In this document: piece by piece, positions 1-8,353 of the stretch
Layout: every line of letters starts with the position of its first letter
Position numbering within the stretch: position 1 is the stretch's first letter
The notes under the pieces: generated by a model
Told to the model about the DNA's origin: nothing
The model's input: only the letters and a program-made list of their open reading frames with translations
Database searches by the model: none
Made by a program: the position numbers and the translations under genes
NCBI GenBank assembly: GCA_031254645.1
Contig: JAIRUA010000008.1
Coordinates: forward strand, 1-64,000
Direction: 5' to 3'
Origin: Dysgonamonadaceae bacterium
Lineage (GTDB): Bacteria; Bacteroidota; Bacteroidia; Bacteroidales; Dysgonomonadaceae
Length of the DNA stretch: 64,000 nt

Positions 1-360
1 CTCGTCCAACTGCTCTGTGTCAAAATATCTCTCTTCCAAAGCCTTATTTAGCAAATGAAGTGCTTTTCCCTCCACTTTTATCACTTCTTTAATGAATTCG
101 GAATGAGCCACAACGGCGCATTTTCCGATTTGATGAAAGTGTTTGCAACTCCAAATTTCGCCTTCCATAAAGGCTTTCAAATCCATATGCTTGAATATGG
201 ACATATCCTTGACTTTGAACAACAAATTGATGTGTTCGTAACCTTCGTTCAACTTTTCCTCAAAAAGTTGAGCCATAAATTGCTGGTCTTCCTTTGTCCA
301 CGTGTCCGTGAGTTCCAACGCCAACGCGTTTCCTTTGAATTGTTTGATTTGAGTTAGCAT
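1..360 (-). CDS. SpoIIAA-like / STAS-domain protein, cut by window edge
   Basis: The reverse strand reads from an ATG at 360 off the left edge without a stop, giving 120 residues that begin MLTQIKQFKGNALALELT. The pattern (short N-terminal strand, 'LTDTWTKEDQQF' helix start, 'HINLLFKVKDMS', 'VVAHSEFIKEV') fits the SpoIIAA-like family of STAS/SEC14-type domains, small cytosolic proteins of poorly known role. It starts 44 bases after the clpB stop on the same strand, so it may be cotranscribed with clpB. The C-terminus lies outside the window. The family call rests on overall pattern, not on a catalytic motif. Confidence 0.6.
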   Translation of the reverse strand, partial: MLTQIKQFKGNALALELTDTWTKEDQQFMAQLFEEKLNEGYEHINLLFKVKDMSIFKHMDLKAFMEGEIWSCKHFHQIGKCAVVAHSEFIKEVIKVEGKALHLLNKALEERYFDTEQLDE

Positions 361-403
361 AATTGTAAAAAATTAATGATGAATATTATAATGGTTAAGT
401 TCT

Positions 404-2992
404 TTAGTTTCTGAAAAATACGATGTCATCGACCGCATCAATCACAATCGGCTTCGATTTATCTATTGTGCCTGCCAAAATATCTTTCGACAATTGGTTG
501 AGCACTTTGCGTTGAATAACTCGCTTCACGGGACGTGCACCAAATTCGGGGTCGAAACCTGCGTGCGCAATGGATTTCAACGCCTCATCGGTATATTGAA
601 GTTCGACTCCGTTTTCATTCAACATTTTTTGAATACCAACGAGTTGCATACGAACGATTTGTTCGATTTCTTGTTCGTTGAGCGGCGTAAACATAATAAT
701 ATCGTCAATTCTGTTCAAAAACTCGGGACGAATGGTTTGTTTCAACATATTCATTACTTGATTTTTGGTGTTTTCGACAATTTCTTCCCGATTTTTTGGT
801 GTTATTTTCTCAAAATTCTCACGAATAAGACTCGAGCCCATATTCGATGTCATAATAATAATCGTATTTTTGAAATTTACGACACGTCCTTTGTTGTCAG
901 TAAGTCTCCCGTCATCAAGCACTTGCAAAAGAATATTGAATACATCGGGGTGTGCTTTTTCGATTTCGTCAAATAGTACAACCGAATATGGTTTTCGGCG
1001 AATCGCCTCCGTCAATTGTCCACCCTCATCGTAGCCTACATATCCCGGAGGTGCACCAATAAGACGCGTTGCGCTGAATTTTTCTTGGTATTCGCTCATA
1101 TCGATGCGCGTCATCATATTTTCGTCGTCGAACAGATAATCGGCAAGCGCTTTCGCCAATTCGGTTTTACCTACACCGGTGGTTCCAAGAAAAATAAACG
1201 AGCCAATTGGGCGTTTCGGGTCGCTTAATCCTGCACGATTACGGCGTACAGCATCAGAAACGGCAGCAATTGCCTCGTCTTGTCCGATAATGCGTTTGTG
1301 TAATTCGTCTTCGAGAAACAACAGTTTTTCACGCTCGCTTTGTAACATTTTGCTCACAGGGATCCCTGTCCAGCGTGAAACAACGTCGGCGATATCCTCT
1401 GCGTCAACTTCTTCTTTAATCATTGCGCCTGCGCCTTGACGTTCTTGCAACTGTTGTTGAAGTGTTTCGATTTGACTTTCTTTTTCTTTAATTGTACCGT
1501 AACGTAATTCGGCAACTCGTCCATAATCGCCTTCACGTTCGGCTTTATCGGCTTGAAATTTAGCGTCTTCAATATCGATTTTCTCTTGCTGAATTTTATT
1601 GATAATTTCTTTTTCCGATTGCCATTTGGCTTTGTAATCGGCTTCTTCGGCTTTGAGGTCTTCGATTTGTTTGGTCAGTTGTGCCTCTTTTGGCTTGTCG
1701 TTTTCGCGACGAATTGCCTCTCGTTCAATCTCCAGCTGTTTGATACGGCGCATAATTTCATCTAACGCTTGCGGCACGCTGTCCACTTCCATACGCAGTT
1801 TGGCAGCCGCTTCGTCCATCAGGTCGATGGCTTTGTCAGGCAAAAATCGGTCGGTAATGTATCGGCTCGAAAGCTGAACAGCGGCGATAATCGCCTCATC
1901 CTTAATACGCACTTTGTGATGATTTTCGTACTTTTCTTTCAATCCGCGAAGAATGGAAATCGTATCGGGCTCGCTCGGTTCATTTATCATAACCGTTTGA
2001 AAACGACGCTCTAATGCTTTGTCTTTTTCGAAATATTTTTGATATTCATCCAACGTGGTAGCACCGATAGAACGCAATTCGCCACGCGCCAACGCAGGCT
2101 TCAGAATATTGGCGGCGTCCATTGCGCCTTCGCCTTTTCCTGCGCCCACAAGCGTATGGATTTCGTCAATGAAAAGAATAATTTCTCCATCGGATTTAAT
2201 TACTTCGTTTACAATCGATTTCAAACGTTCTTCAAATTCGCCTTTGTATTTCGCGCCGGCAATCAATGCGCCCATATCGAGCGAATAGATTTGTTTGCTG
2301 CGAAGGTTTTCGGGCACATCGCCGCGCACAATTCTGTATGCAAGTCCTTCGGCAATAGCGGTTTTTCCTGTACCCGGTTCGCCAATAAGAATCGGATTGT
2401 TTTTGGTACGGCGACTCAAAATTTGCAACACGCGACGAATTTCGTCATCACGTCCGATAACGGGGTCGAGTTTTCCGTTTTGCGCACGCTCCGTCAAATT
2501 TATCGCGTATTTGCTCAATGCTTGATACGTATCTTCGACAGATTGACTTGTTACGTTTTCACCTTTGCGCAATTCTTTAATCGCTTGTTCGAGATGATTT
2601 TGCGAAATCCCTTGCGCTTTCATCAGTTTCGAAACGCAATTATTCTCGCTGATTAATGCCAATAAAATATGTTCGAGCGAAACGTATTGATCGCCCATTT
2701 TGGTGGCAAAATTTGCTGCTTTTTGAAACACAGCATTGGTTTCACGCCCCAACATCGGGTCGCCGCCCGACACGCGTGGGAACGATTCAATTTCTTTATC
2801 CAGAGCCGTTTCTAATGAACGAGTGTTCACAGCCAATTTCTGAAACAGAAAATTGGTTATATTTTCACCCTCTAGCATCACGCCTTTTAATACGTGTGCC
2901 GGCTCAATCATTTGCTGATTATTGGCTTGTGCCAAATCAATGGCTTTTTGCACAGCTTCTTGTGCTTTTATTGTAAAGTTGTTGAAATTCAT
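404..2992 (-). CDS. clpB: ATP-dependent disaggregase ClpB
   Basis: Hexameric AAA+ chaperone that works with DnaK to pull polypeptides out of aggregates in the cytosol. The 862-residue length is normal for the family. Visible in order: Clp N domain (about 1-145), first nucleotide-binding domain with Walker A GEPGTGKTAIAEG near residue 205 and Walker B ILFIDEIHTLVGAG, a long charged coiled-coil middle domain (about 405-530) that separates ClpB from ClpA/C, and a second ATPase domain with Walker A GTTGVGKTELAKA, Walker B VVLFDEIEKAHPD and GYVGYDEGG pore loop. The ATG start gives the usual MNFNNFTIKAQEA N-terminus. The gene has its own 260-base upstream gap facing aqpZ. No clear promoter was recognised there. 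Confidence 0.97.
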   Translation of the reverse strand: MNFNNFTIKAQEAVQKAIDLAQANNQQMIEPAHVLKGVMLEGENITNFLFQKLAVNTRSLETALDKEIESFPRVSGGDPMLGRETNAVFQKAANFATKMGDQYVSLEHILLALISENNCVSKLMKAQGISQNHLEQAIKELRKGENVTSQSVEDTYQALSKYAINLTERAQNGKLDPVIGRDDEIRRVLQILSRRTKNNPILIGEPGTGKTAIAEGLAYRIVRGDVPENLRSKQIYSLDMGALIAGAKYKGEFEERLKSIVNEVIKSDGEIILFIDEIHTLVGAGKGEGAMDAANILKPALARGELRSIGATTLDEYQKYFEKDKALERRFQTVMINEPSEPDTISILRGLKEKYENHHKVRIKDEAIIAAVQLSSRYITDRFLPDKAIDLMDEAAAKLRMEVDSVPQALDEIMRRIKQLEIEREAIRRENDKPKEAQLTKQIEDLKAEEADYKAKWQSEKEIINKIQQEKIDIEDAKFQADKAEREGDYGRVAELRYGTIKEKESQIETLQQQLQERQGAGAMIKEEVDAEDIADVVSRWTGIPVSKMLQSEREKLLFLEDELHKRIIGQDEAIAAVSDAVRRNRAGLSDPKRPIGSFIFLGTTGVGKTELAKALADYLFDDENMMTRIDMSEYQEKFSATRLIGAPPGYVGYDEGGQLTEAIRRKPYSVVLFDEIEKAHPDVFNILLQVLDDGRLTDNKGRVVNFKNTIIIMTSNMGSSLIRENFEKITPKNREEIVENTKNQVMNMLKQTIRPEFLNRIDDIIMFTPLNEQEIEQIVRMQLVGIQKMLNENGVELQYTDEALKSIAHAGFDPEFGARPVKRVIQRKVLNQLSKDILAGTIDKSKPIVIDAVDDIVFFRN

Positions 2993-3253
2993 ATTATTTT
3001 TATTGCCTATTCGTTGATTTGATGATTTGTGTGGCTAATATCATTTATTATACTCATCTAATGATTCAAAATTTTTGCCAAAGTGATGAAAATGACTTTT
3101 TGTCATATTCTTTTTTAGTTAAACAAAATAGCAGGCAAAATTGTTGAAAGGAATATAGGTTTTTATAAAATATTTCGAACAGAGGTTAAACATCTCGTCA
3201 CATTTAGCGTCAGATGGAAATCAGTAATTAATTCTCACATTTAAAATAAAATT

Positions 3254-3946
3254 ATGATGAAAAAGTATTTAGCAGAAATGATTGGTACAATGGTACTCGT
3301 TTTAATGGGTTGCGGTGCAGCCGTATTCGCAGGAAATCCTGCGGGAGTTGTAGGTGCAGGTGGCGTGGGCACGTTGGGTGTTGCATTCGCCTTTGGTTTG
3401 GCTGTTATTGCAATGGCTTACACGATTGGAAACATTTCGGGTTGTCATATCAATCCTGCCATTACGCTCGGCGTTTTTCTTTCGGGTAGAATGAGTGGGA
3501 AAGATGCAGCCGGATATATGACTTTTCAAGTAATCGGCGCTATTATCGGTTCTACCATTATTTGGGCACTGCTTTCAACCGGAACACACAACGGACCAAC
3601 CGCAACAGGTGCTAACGGTTTTGCCGACGGACATCTGCTGCAAGCGCTTCTTGCCGAAACCGTGTTTACGTTTGTTTTCGTATTTGTGGTGTTGGGTGCG
3701 ACAGCCAAATTTGCGTTTGGAAAATTCGCAGGATTGGCTATCGGTCTCACGTTGGTTTTGGTACACATAGTGTGTATTCCTATCACGGGTACATCGGTAA
3801 ATCCGGCGCGCAGCATTGGACCCGCTTTATTTGAAGGTGGTGCGGCACTTGCGCAACTTTGGGTGTTTATTGTGGCTCCATTGGTAGGTGCGGCTATCGC
3901 GACTTGCGTTTGGAAAACATTAGAGAAAGAAGACAAAAACAACTGA
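3254..3946 (+). CDS. aqpZ: Aquaporin Z-type water channel
   Basis: Six-helix inner-membrane channel of the MIP family, 230 residues. Both half-helix signatures are present: NPA at 67-69 (ISGCHINPAITLG) and NPA at 183-185 (TSVNPARSIGP). The selectivity-filter residues match the water-specific AqpZ set: Phe47, His171, Thr180 and Arg186, rather than the Trp/Gly pair of glycerol facilitators. That makes water the likely substrate. The gene stands alone and is followed by a very strong hairpin terminator. Two adjacent ATG codons (3254 and 3257) are possible starts. Confidence 0.94.
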   Translation: MMKKYLAEMIGTMVLVLMGCGAAVFAGNPAGVVGAGGVGTLGVAFAFGLAVIAMAYTIGNISGCHINPAITLGVFLSGRMSGKDAAGYMTFQVIGAIIGSTIIWALLSTGTHNGPTATGANGFADGHLLQALLAETVFTFVFVFVVLGATAKFAFGKFAGLAIGLTLVLVHIVCIPITGTSVNPARSIGPALFEGGAALAQLWVFIVAPLVGAAIATCVWKTLEKEDKNN

Positions 3947-3960
3947 TTATTAAATCAATA

Positions 3961-4015
3961 GAATAAAGAGCGAAGAAAAAAGATGTCAAAAGTCTTTTTT
4001 CTTCGCTCTTTATTC
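3961..4015 (+). terminator. Strong intrinsic terminator after aqpZ
   Basis: Perfect 23-bp inverted repeat (arms 3961-3983 and 3993-4015) around a 9-base loop. A-rich left and T-rich right arms would let it work in either direction. It separates aqpZ from fabI. Confidence 0.9.
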
Positions 4016-4038
4016 TTTCATATATTGCACATTTTTCG

Positions 4039-4046
4039 TACTTTTG
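4039..4046 (+). promoter_or_regulatory. Candidate fabI promoter, -7 element
   Basis: TACTTTTG matches the Bacteroidetes TAnnTTTG -7 element and lies 66 bases before the fabI ATG, after the aqpZ terminator. No good -33 element was found at the usual spacing. Confidence 0.5.
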
Positions 4047-4112
4047 TGCCGTTTTTAGGTTGTCATCGCTTTTCTATCAAGACTGATGACAGGAAATTAA
4101 TAAGATAAAAAA

Positions 4113-4970
4113 ATGAGTCATAATTTATTACAAGGAAAAAGAGGCGTTATTTTCGGTGCGTTAAACGATATGTCTATCGCGTGGAAAGTTGCCGAACGTG
4201 CCGTTGAAGAAGGCGCACAAATCACATTGTCGAACACACCGTTGGCTGTGCGAATGGGTACTACTGATGTTTTGAGCGAAAAACTCGGCGCAACCATTAT
4301 TCCTGCAGACGCCACCAGTGTGGACGACTTGCAAGTTGTTTTTGAACGTTCCGTAGAAATTTTGGGTGGAAAAATCGATTTCGTATTGCACTCTATCGGA
4401 ATGTCTCCCAATGTGCGCAAAAAACGCACGTATGATGATTTGGACTACTCAATGTTGGACACTACACTTGATGTATCTGCCGTGTCGTTTCACAAAATGA
4501 TACAAACCGCCAAAAAACTTGACGCGATTAACGAGTGGGGTTCAATTGTAGCACTCTCGTATATCGCTGCACAACGTACAATGGTGGGCTACAACGATAT
4601 GGCTGATGCAAAAGCGTTGTTGGAATCTATCGCCCGCAGTTTTGGTTATGTTTACGGAAGAGAAAAAAGCGTACGTATCAACACCATTTCACAGTCGCCA
4701 ACAATGACCACTGCGGGAAGCGGTGTAAAAGGTATGAATAATTTGTTCGATTTCGCAGAACGTATGTCGCCCGTTGGTAACGCAACAGCCGATGATTGTG
4801 CCAATTATTGCATTATGATGTTCAGCGATTTAACGCGAAAAGTAACCATGCAAAATCTCTACCACGATGGTGGATTTTCAAGTATGGGGATGAGTTATCG
4901 TGCAATGGAACAGTATATTAAAGGAATTGATGAGTATCGCGACGAAGATGGAAATATCGTTTACGGATAA
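4113..4970 (+). CDS. fabI: Enoyl-ACP reductase FabI
   Basis: NADH-dependent reduction of trans-2-enoyl-ACP, the last step of each fatty-acid elongation cycle, in the cytosol. The protein is an atypical short-chain dehydrogenase of 285 residues. The N-terminal cofactor region reads GVIFGALNDMSIAW. The catalytic residues are Tyr150 (LSYIAAQ), Tyr160 and Lys167 (YNDMADAK), with the Y-x6-K spacing characteristic of FabI rather than the Y-x3-K of classical family members. HSIGMSP near 93-99 and the QSPTMTTAGSG loop are also typical. It is a single-gene unit between two hairpins. Confidence 0.95.
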   Translation: MSHNLLQGKRGVIFGALNDMSIAWKVAERAVEEGAQITLSNTPLAVRMGTTDVLSEKLGATIIPADATSVDDLQVVFERSVEILGGKIDFVLHSIGMSPNVRKKRTYDDLDYSMLDTTLDVSAVSFHKMIQTAKKLDAINEWGSIVALSYIAAQRTMVGYNDMADAKALLESIARSFGYVYGREKSVRINTISQSPTMTTAGSGVKGMNNLFDFAERMSPVGNATADDCANYCIMMFSDLTRKVTMQNLYHDGGFSSMGMSYRAMEQYIKGIDEYRDEDGNIVYG

Positions 4971-4976
4971 TTGACA

Positions 4977-5038
4977 GAAGATAAAAGACCTTTTCAAAAA
5001 ACATTTCAAAGTCTTTTGTCTAACAGTCTTCTATCTTA
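4977..5038 (+). terminator. Imperfect hairpin after fabI
   Basis: GATAAAAGAC near 4980 can pair with GTCTTTTGTC near 5013 with one T-G wobble, followed by a T-rich stretch. It is the only terminator-like structure between fabI and the next gene. Confidence 0.45.
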
Positions 5039-5130
5039 TTTCTTAAATATCATTAATCAAATGAAGAGCAATTAAACCATTTCTCTTTCACTCTATCATA
5101 ACAGATGAATTATTAAATAACAAAATTTTT

Positions 5131-5616
5131 ATGAAGAAAATTATTTTATCATTAGTGTTAGTTTTCGGGTGTCTAACGTTTGCAAATGCACAGCAAAATG
5201 CCCTTGGTTTGAAAAGTAGTATGATCAACAGCAATGGTTGGGACATCTCTTATCAGCGCTGGTTATGCGAATCAAACCGTTTAGAGTTTAACTTAGGATT
5301 AAGTGATTTGGACACAAAGTATGGTACTGATTTTAATCTTTCGGCTGCTTATCAGTGGGTTTTTGATTTAGATCAACTTGCAACCGGTTTCAAATGGTAC
5401 GTAGGTGCCGGTGCTGCTGCGGGACTATTCACACACAAAGACCTTGATAGTCAATTTAGATTGGCTGCTATTGGTAATCTAGGTATTGAATACAATTTCA
5501 AATTCCCATTGCAATTGGCTATTGACTACACGCCTACATTGAGTATTACGCCAAGTTTCGGAGACTTCTATGGCGAAGACAGAAGTGTTAGATTTGCTGC
5601 AAGATGGAGATTCTAA
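5131..5616 (+). CDS. Small outer-membrane beta-barrel protein
   Basis: 161 residues with a signal peptide (about 1-20, ending ANAQ) followed by alternating amphipathic strands and a terminal aromatic residue (RWRF), the signature of an outer-membrane barrel. Of note are FKWYVGAGAAAGL and LGIEYNFKFPLQLAIDYTPTLSI. Nearly the same two motifs recur in the protein at 27142-27615 (FDWYVGAGLHLG; VGVEYVFPAAPFSLSLDWKPSFS), so the two genes are paralogs. About eight strands fit the length. No function can be given. It is a single-gene unit. Confidence 0.7.
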   Translation: MKKIILSLVLVFGCLTFANAQQNALGLKSSMINSNGWDISYQRWLCESNRLEFNLGLSDLDTKYGTDFNLSAAYQWVFDLDQLATGFKWYVGAGAAAGLFTHKDLDSQFRLAAIGNLGIEYNFKFPLQLAIDYTPTLSITPSFGDFYGEDRSVRFAARWRF

Positions 5617-5810
5617 TTTAATTTATAGAATAATACAGACATAAATTCAGTATCCGGTATTCGTAAGAATATCGGATACTTGTTTTTTAATAGCATAGCG
5701 AAAAATCCGGAAATTCATTCAAAACTTGAAAATCTAAAACCATCAATCTTAACCACATTCTTACTATCTTTACATAAGATAGGCTGCACCTCGGCAAAAT
5801 CAAAATTTAT

Positions 5811-5841
5811 TTTGTTTTGCGCTTGGCTTGCACTATCTTTG
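5811..5841 (+). promoter_or_regulatory. Bacteroidetes-type promoter of the rRNA methyltransferase
   Basis: TTTG at 5811-5814, a 19-base spacer, then TATCTTTG at 5834-5841: a full match to the -33/-7 consensus of this phylum. The expected transcription start near 5848 lies just before the ATG at 5863, which rules out the longer upstream reading frame as coding. Confidence 0.8.
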
Positions 5842-5862
5842 CAGCCTCAAAACAACACATCA

Positions 5863-7374
5863 ATGACAAGAAAGAAAAAACAACTTCCGATTCTCGAAAA
5901 TATAACCATAACCGATGTAGCTGCCGAAGGCAAAGCGATTGCGAAAGTAGATGGTTTAACGGTTTTTGTTCCTTATGTAGTACCGGGTGACGTAGTGGAT
6001 ATTCAACTCGGACGCAAAAAAAATAGCTATGCCGAAGGTAAAGCGATAAAATTTCACAGTTATTCGCCGGAACGGACGGAAGCGTTTTGCGCTCATTTTG
6101 GTGTATGTGGCGGTTGTAAATGGCAAGTCTTGCCATACGACAAACAATTACAGTACAAACAAAAGCAGGTAACAGATAATCTTACGCGCATTGGAAAAAT
6201 AGAATTTCCTAGCCCCCTAACCCTCCCTCAAGGGGACTTGCCTAACGGCGGCTTGCAAAACGCTAAGAATGACGGTAGCCTGCAAAGTCCCCCTAAGAGG
6301 GATTTAGGGGGCTACATTCTCGGTGCACCCGAAACCACTTTTTATCGCAATAAACTAGAATTCACTTTTTCGAATAAAAAATGGCTCACGGAAGCACAAA
6401 TCAAAAGCAATGAAACATTTAGCAATATGAATGCCGTTGGCTTTCATATTCCGGGAATGTTCGACAAAGTGCTTGATATTGAAAAATGTTGGCTGCAAAG
6501 CGACATATCAAACCAAATTCGTAACGCCATTCGTACATTTTGTTTGGAAAACAATTATTCGTTTTTCGACTTGCGCAATCAGCACGGATTGATGCGAACA
6601 CTCATTATTCGCACATCATCTATCGGAGAAATAATGGCGATTGTGGTTTTCTACGAAAATGATAAAGAAAAGCATGAGAAATTGCTCACCTATCTTGCCG
6701 AAACATTTCCGCAAATTACATCGCTGCTCTACATTATCAACCAAAAAGCAAACGACACGATTACCGACCAGCAAGTAATTGTGTGGAAAGGACGCGATCA
6801 TATTTTCGAAGAAATGGAAGGGCTACGTTTCAAAATCGGGGCAAAATCGTTTTATCAAACCAACAGTGAACAAGCGTACAATCTGTATAAAATCACGCGC
6901 GACTTTGCACAACTTTCAGGCAACGAACTAGTCTATGATTTATATACAGGTACAGGCACTATCGCCAATTTCATAGCGCGAAGTGCCAAAAAAGTCATCG
7001 GTATCGAATACGTGCCCGAAGCGATTGAAGACGCGAAAGAAAATTCGCGCATCAACGGCATTGAAAACACACTTTTTTTTGCCGGCGATATGAAAAACGT
7101 GCTCAACGCCGATTTTATCGCCGAACACGGTCGTCCCGATGTAATTATTACCGACCCGCCACGCGCCGGAATGCACAATGATGTGATTGAAACTATTCTT
7201 TTCGCCGAACCGCAACGAATTGTGTACGTGAGCTGTAATCCGGCTACGCAAGCACGTGATTTGAGTTTGTTGGACGAAAAATATCGTGTTGTTCGTGTAC
7301 AGCCAGTGGATATGTTTCCACATACACATCACGTGGAAAATGTAGTACTTTTGGAAAAATGTGCTAATAAATAA
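5863..7374 (+). CDS. rlmD: 23S rRNA (uracil-5-)-methyltransferase RlmD/RumA family
   Basis: SAM-dependent methyltransferase that makes 5-methyluridine in RNA. 503 residues from the ATG at 5863. Domains: N-terminal TRAM domain (about 8-65), [4Fe-4S] cysteines Cys76, Cys82, Cys85 and a later Cys (DIEKCWLQ), a central RNA-binding region, and a C-terminal Rossmann methyltransferase with DLYTGTGTI, TDPPRAGMH and the catalytic Cys458 in VYVSCNPATQ. The frame stays open upstream to 5680, but the promoter sits in that part. Residues about 117-150 are encoded by an inserted palindromic repeat (see 6210-6313). The last residues CANK and the stop codon come from another repeat (7361-7469). The exact target base cannot be read from sequence. 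Confidence 0.9.
   Translation: MTRKKKQLPILENITITDVAAEGKAIAKVDGLTVFVPYVVPGDVVDIQLGRKKNSYAEGKAIKFHSYSPERTEAFCAHFGVCGGCKWQVLPYDKQLQYKQKQVTDNLTRIGKIEFPSPLTLPQGDLPNGGLQNAKNDGSLQSPPKRDLGGYILGAPETTFYRNKLEFTFSNKKWLTEAQIKSNETFSNMNAVGFHIPGMFDKVLDIEKCWLQSDISNQIRNAIRTFCLENNYSFFDLRNQHGLMRTLIIRTSSIGEIMAIVVFYENDKEKHEKLLTYLAETFPQITSLLYIINQKANDTITDQQVIVWKGRDHIFEEMEGLRFKIGAKSFYQTNSEQAYNLYKITRDFAQLSGNELVYDLYTGTGTIANFIARSAKKVIGIEYVPEAIEDAKENSRINGIENTLFFAGDMKNVLNADFIAEHGRPDVIITDPPRAGMHNDVIETILFAEPQRIVYVSCNPATQARDLSLLDEKYRVVRVQPVDMFPHTHHVENVVLLEKCANK
6210..6313 (+). repeat. Palindromic element inserted in frame inside the rRNA methyltransferase gene
   Basis: Two 32-base arms (6210-6241 and 6282-6313) form an imperfect inverted repeat. 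Left arm starts TAGCCCCCTAACCCTCCC; the right arm ends TTTAGGGGGCTA. The element adds about 34 codons (SPLTLPQGDLPNGG ... SPPKRDLGG) between a conserved IGKIEFP and YILGAPETTFYRNKLEF without breaking the frame. The proline/glycine-rich segment has no resemblance to the rest of the enzyme. Similar C-rich palindromes are known as dispersed intergenic repeats in Bacteroidetes genomes. Confidence 0.85.
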
Positions 7375-7469
7375 TATGCTAATGTGCTAATGAGACAAAA
7401 CCCTGTAATACTTTGGAGCATTGCAGGGTTTTTTATTTGCACATTATTTATTAGCACATTAGCATATTG
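7361..7469. repeat. ATGTGCTAAT-family inverted repeat, site 1
   Basis: Left arm 7361-7393 and right arm 7437-7469 carry GTGCTAATAAATAAT-type units in opposite orientation. The left arm supplies the stop codon (TAA, 7372-7374) of the rRNA methyltransferase and the right arm supplies the stop (TAA) of deoD on the other strand. A conventional terminator sits between the arms. Confidence 0.85.
7397..7436 (+). terminator. Intrinsic terminator between convergent genes
   Basis: AAAACCCTG (7397-7405) pairs with CAGGGTTTT (7424-7432), followed by a T run. It lies at the centre of the repeat and separates the methyltransferase gene from convergent deoD. Confidence 0.8.
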
Positions 7470-8169
7470 AAAAAGCGATGTCCATCATTTTCGTCAAAGC
7501 CGTTTGACGATATTCCGACGAACTTGCTTCACCCGTAAACGGACAATCCGAAATCGTACAAATACAAAGCGCCTTTTTACCTGCACGCGCAGCATTCATA
7601 TAAAGCGCTGATGCTTCCATTTCAACGGCAAGAACACCCATTTTTTGCCACGCACCCAACGATTGCGCATCATCATAAAACGTATCAGACGAATAAATAT
7701 TACCCACTTTGTATTTTACACCAAGTTTTTCAGCTTCTTCTACCGCTTTTTTCACAAGGTCGAAACTCGCAATCGGCGCATAAGTGCCCGGCAGTAGATA
7801 TTGCGTTGCATAAGCAGAATTGGTACACGCACCCATTGCGATAACCACATCGCCGATTTTCAATTCGGGGTCAATAGCACCGGCAGAACCAACACGAATA
7901 ATCGTTTCTACGCCATAAAAATTGTACAATTCGTAAGTGTAAATACCAATCGACGGAATACCCATTCCGTGTCCCATAATCGACACTTCTTTTCCTTTGT
8001 AAGTGCCTGTATAGCCCAACATTCCGCGAACGCCGTTGAATTGAACAGGATTTTCGAGGTATGTTTCTGCCATAAATTTTGCGCGCAACGGATCACCCGG
8101 CATTAATACGGTTTTGGCGATTTCGCCTGCTTTTGCCTCGATATGAGGCGTAGGAATCTGATTACTCAT
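7459..8169 (-). CDS. deoD: Purine nucleoside phosphorylase, DeoD type
   Basis: Phosphorolysis of purine (deoxy)ribonucleosides to base and (deoxy)ribose-1-phosphate in purine salvage; DeoD enzymes are hexamers. 236 residues, normal length. Typical motifs: TPHI near the N-terminus (His9), phosphate-binding [11 protein letters not shown] (Arg29) and [23 protein letters not shown] for ribose/base binding, and SDCPFTGE with the catalytic Asp. The C-terminus DIAFSIC is slightly short, and its last codon and stop (TGC TAA) come from the neighbouring repeat. Convergent with the methyltransferase gene. Confidence 0.95.
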   Translation of the reverse strand: MSNQIPTPHIEAKAGEIAKTVLMPGDPLRAKFMAETYLENPVQFNGVRGMLGYTGTYKGKEVSIMGHGMGIPSIGIYTYELYNFYGVETIIRVGSAGAIDPELKIGDVVIAMGACTNSAYATQYLLPGTYAPIASFDLVKKAVEEAEKLGVKYKVGNIYSSDTFYDDAQSLGAWQKMGVLAVEMEASALYMNAARAGKKALCICTISDCPFTGEASSSEYRQTALTKMMDIAFSIC

Positions 8170-8246
8170 AATCGTATTTTATTAGTTTTGTAAATTGTTT
8201 TTGTAAAGGTATAAACAAAATTCGATTTGTTGAGGAGTGAGGGCTT

Positions 8247-8353
8247 AAAAATTCAAAAAATCAAAGGTTTAAAAATTCAAAGATTCAAGGGTTCAAAGGT
8301 TCAAAAGACTGTCTAAAAGTGCTTTTAGAATAATCTTTTGAACCCTTGAACCC
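8247..8353. repeat. TTCAAAGATTCAA-family inverted repeat, site 1
   Basis: Units of the kind ATTCAAAGATTCAAGGGTTC run through 8247-8308 and return inverted at 8333-8353, with an inner TCTAAAAG/CTTTTAGA hairpin at the tip. The repeat ends exactly at the stop codon of the minus-strand gene 8354-11155. Related copies lie at 24152-24226 and 28258-28342. Confidence 0.75.

Noticed and set aside
2039-2656. 205-codon plus-strand frame opposite clpB
   Set aside because: Lies antisense to an intact clpB, with a composition that mirrors it. Similar long antisense frames oppose pnp, tpiA, aqpZ and ompA. None has a family match, promoter or plausible protein.
5680-5862. N-terminal extension of the rRNA methyltransferase
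   Set aside because: A consensus promoter (5811-5841) lies within it, and family members start at the TRAM domain.
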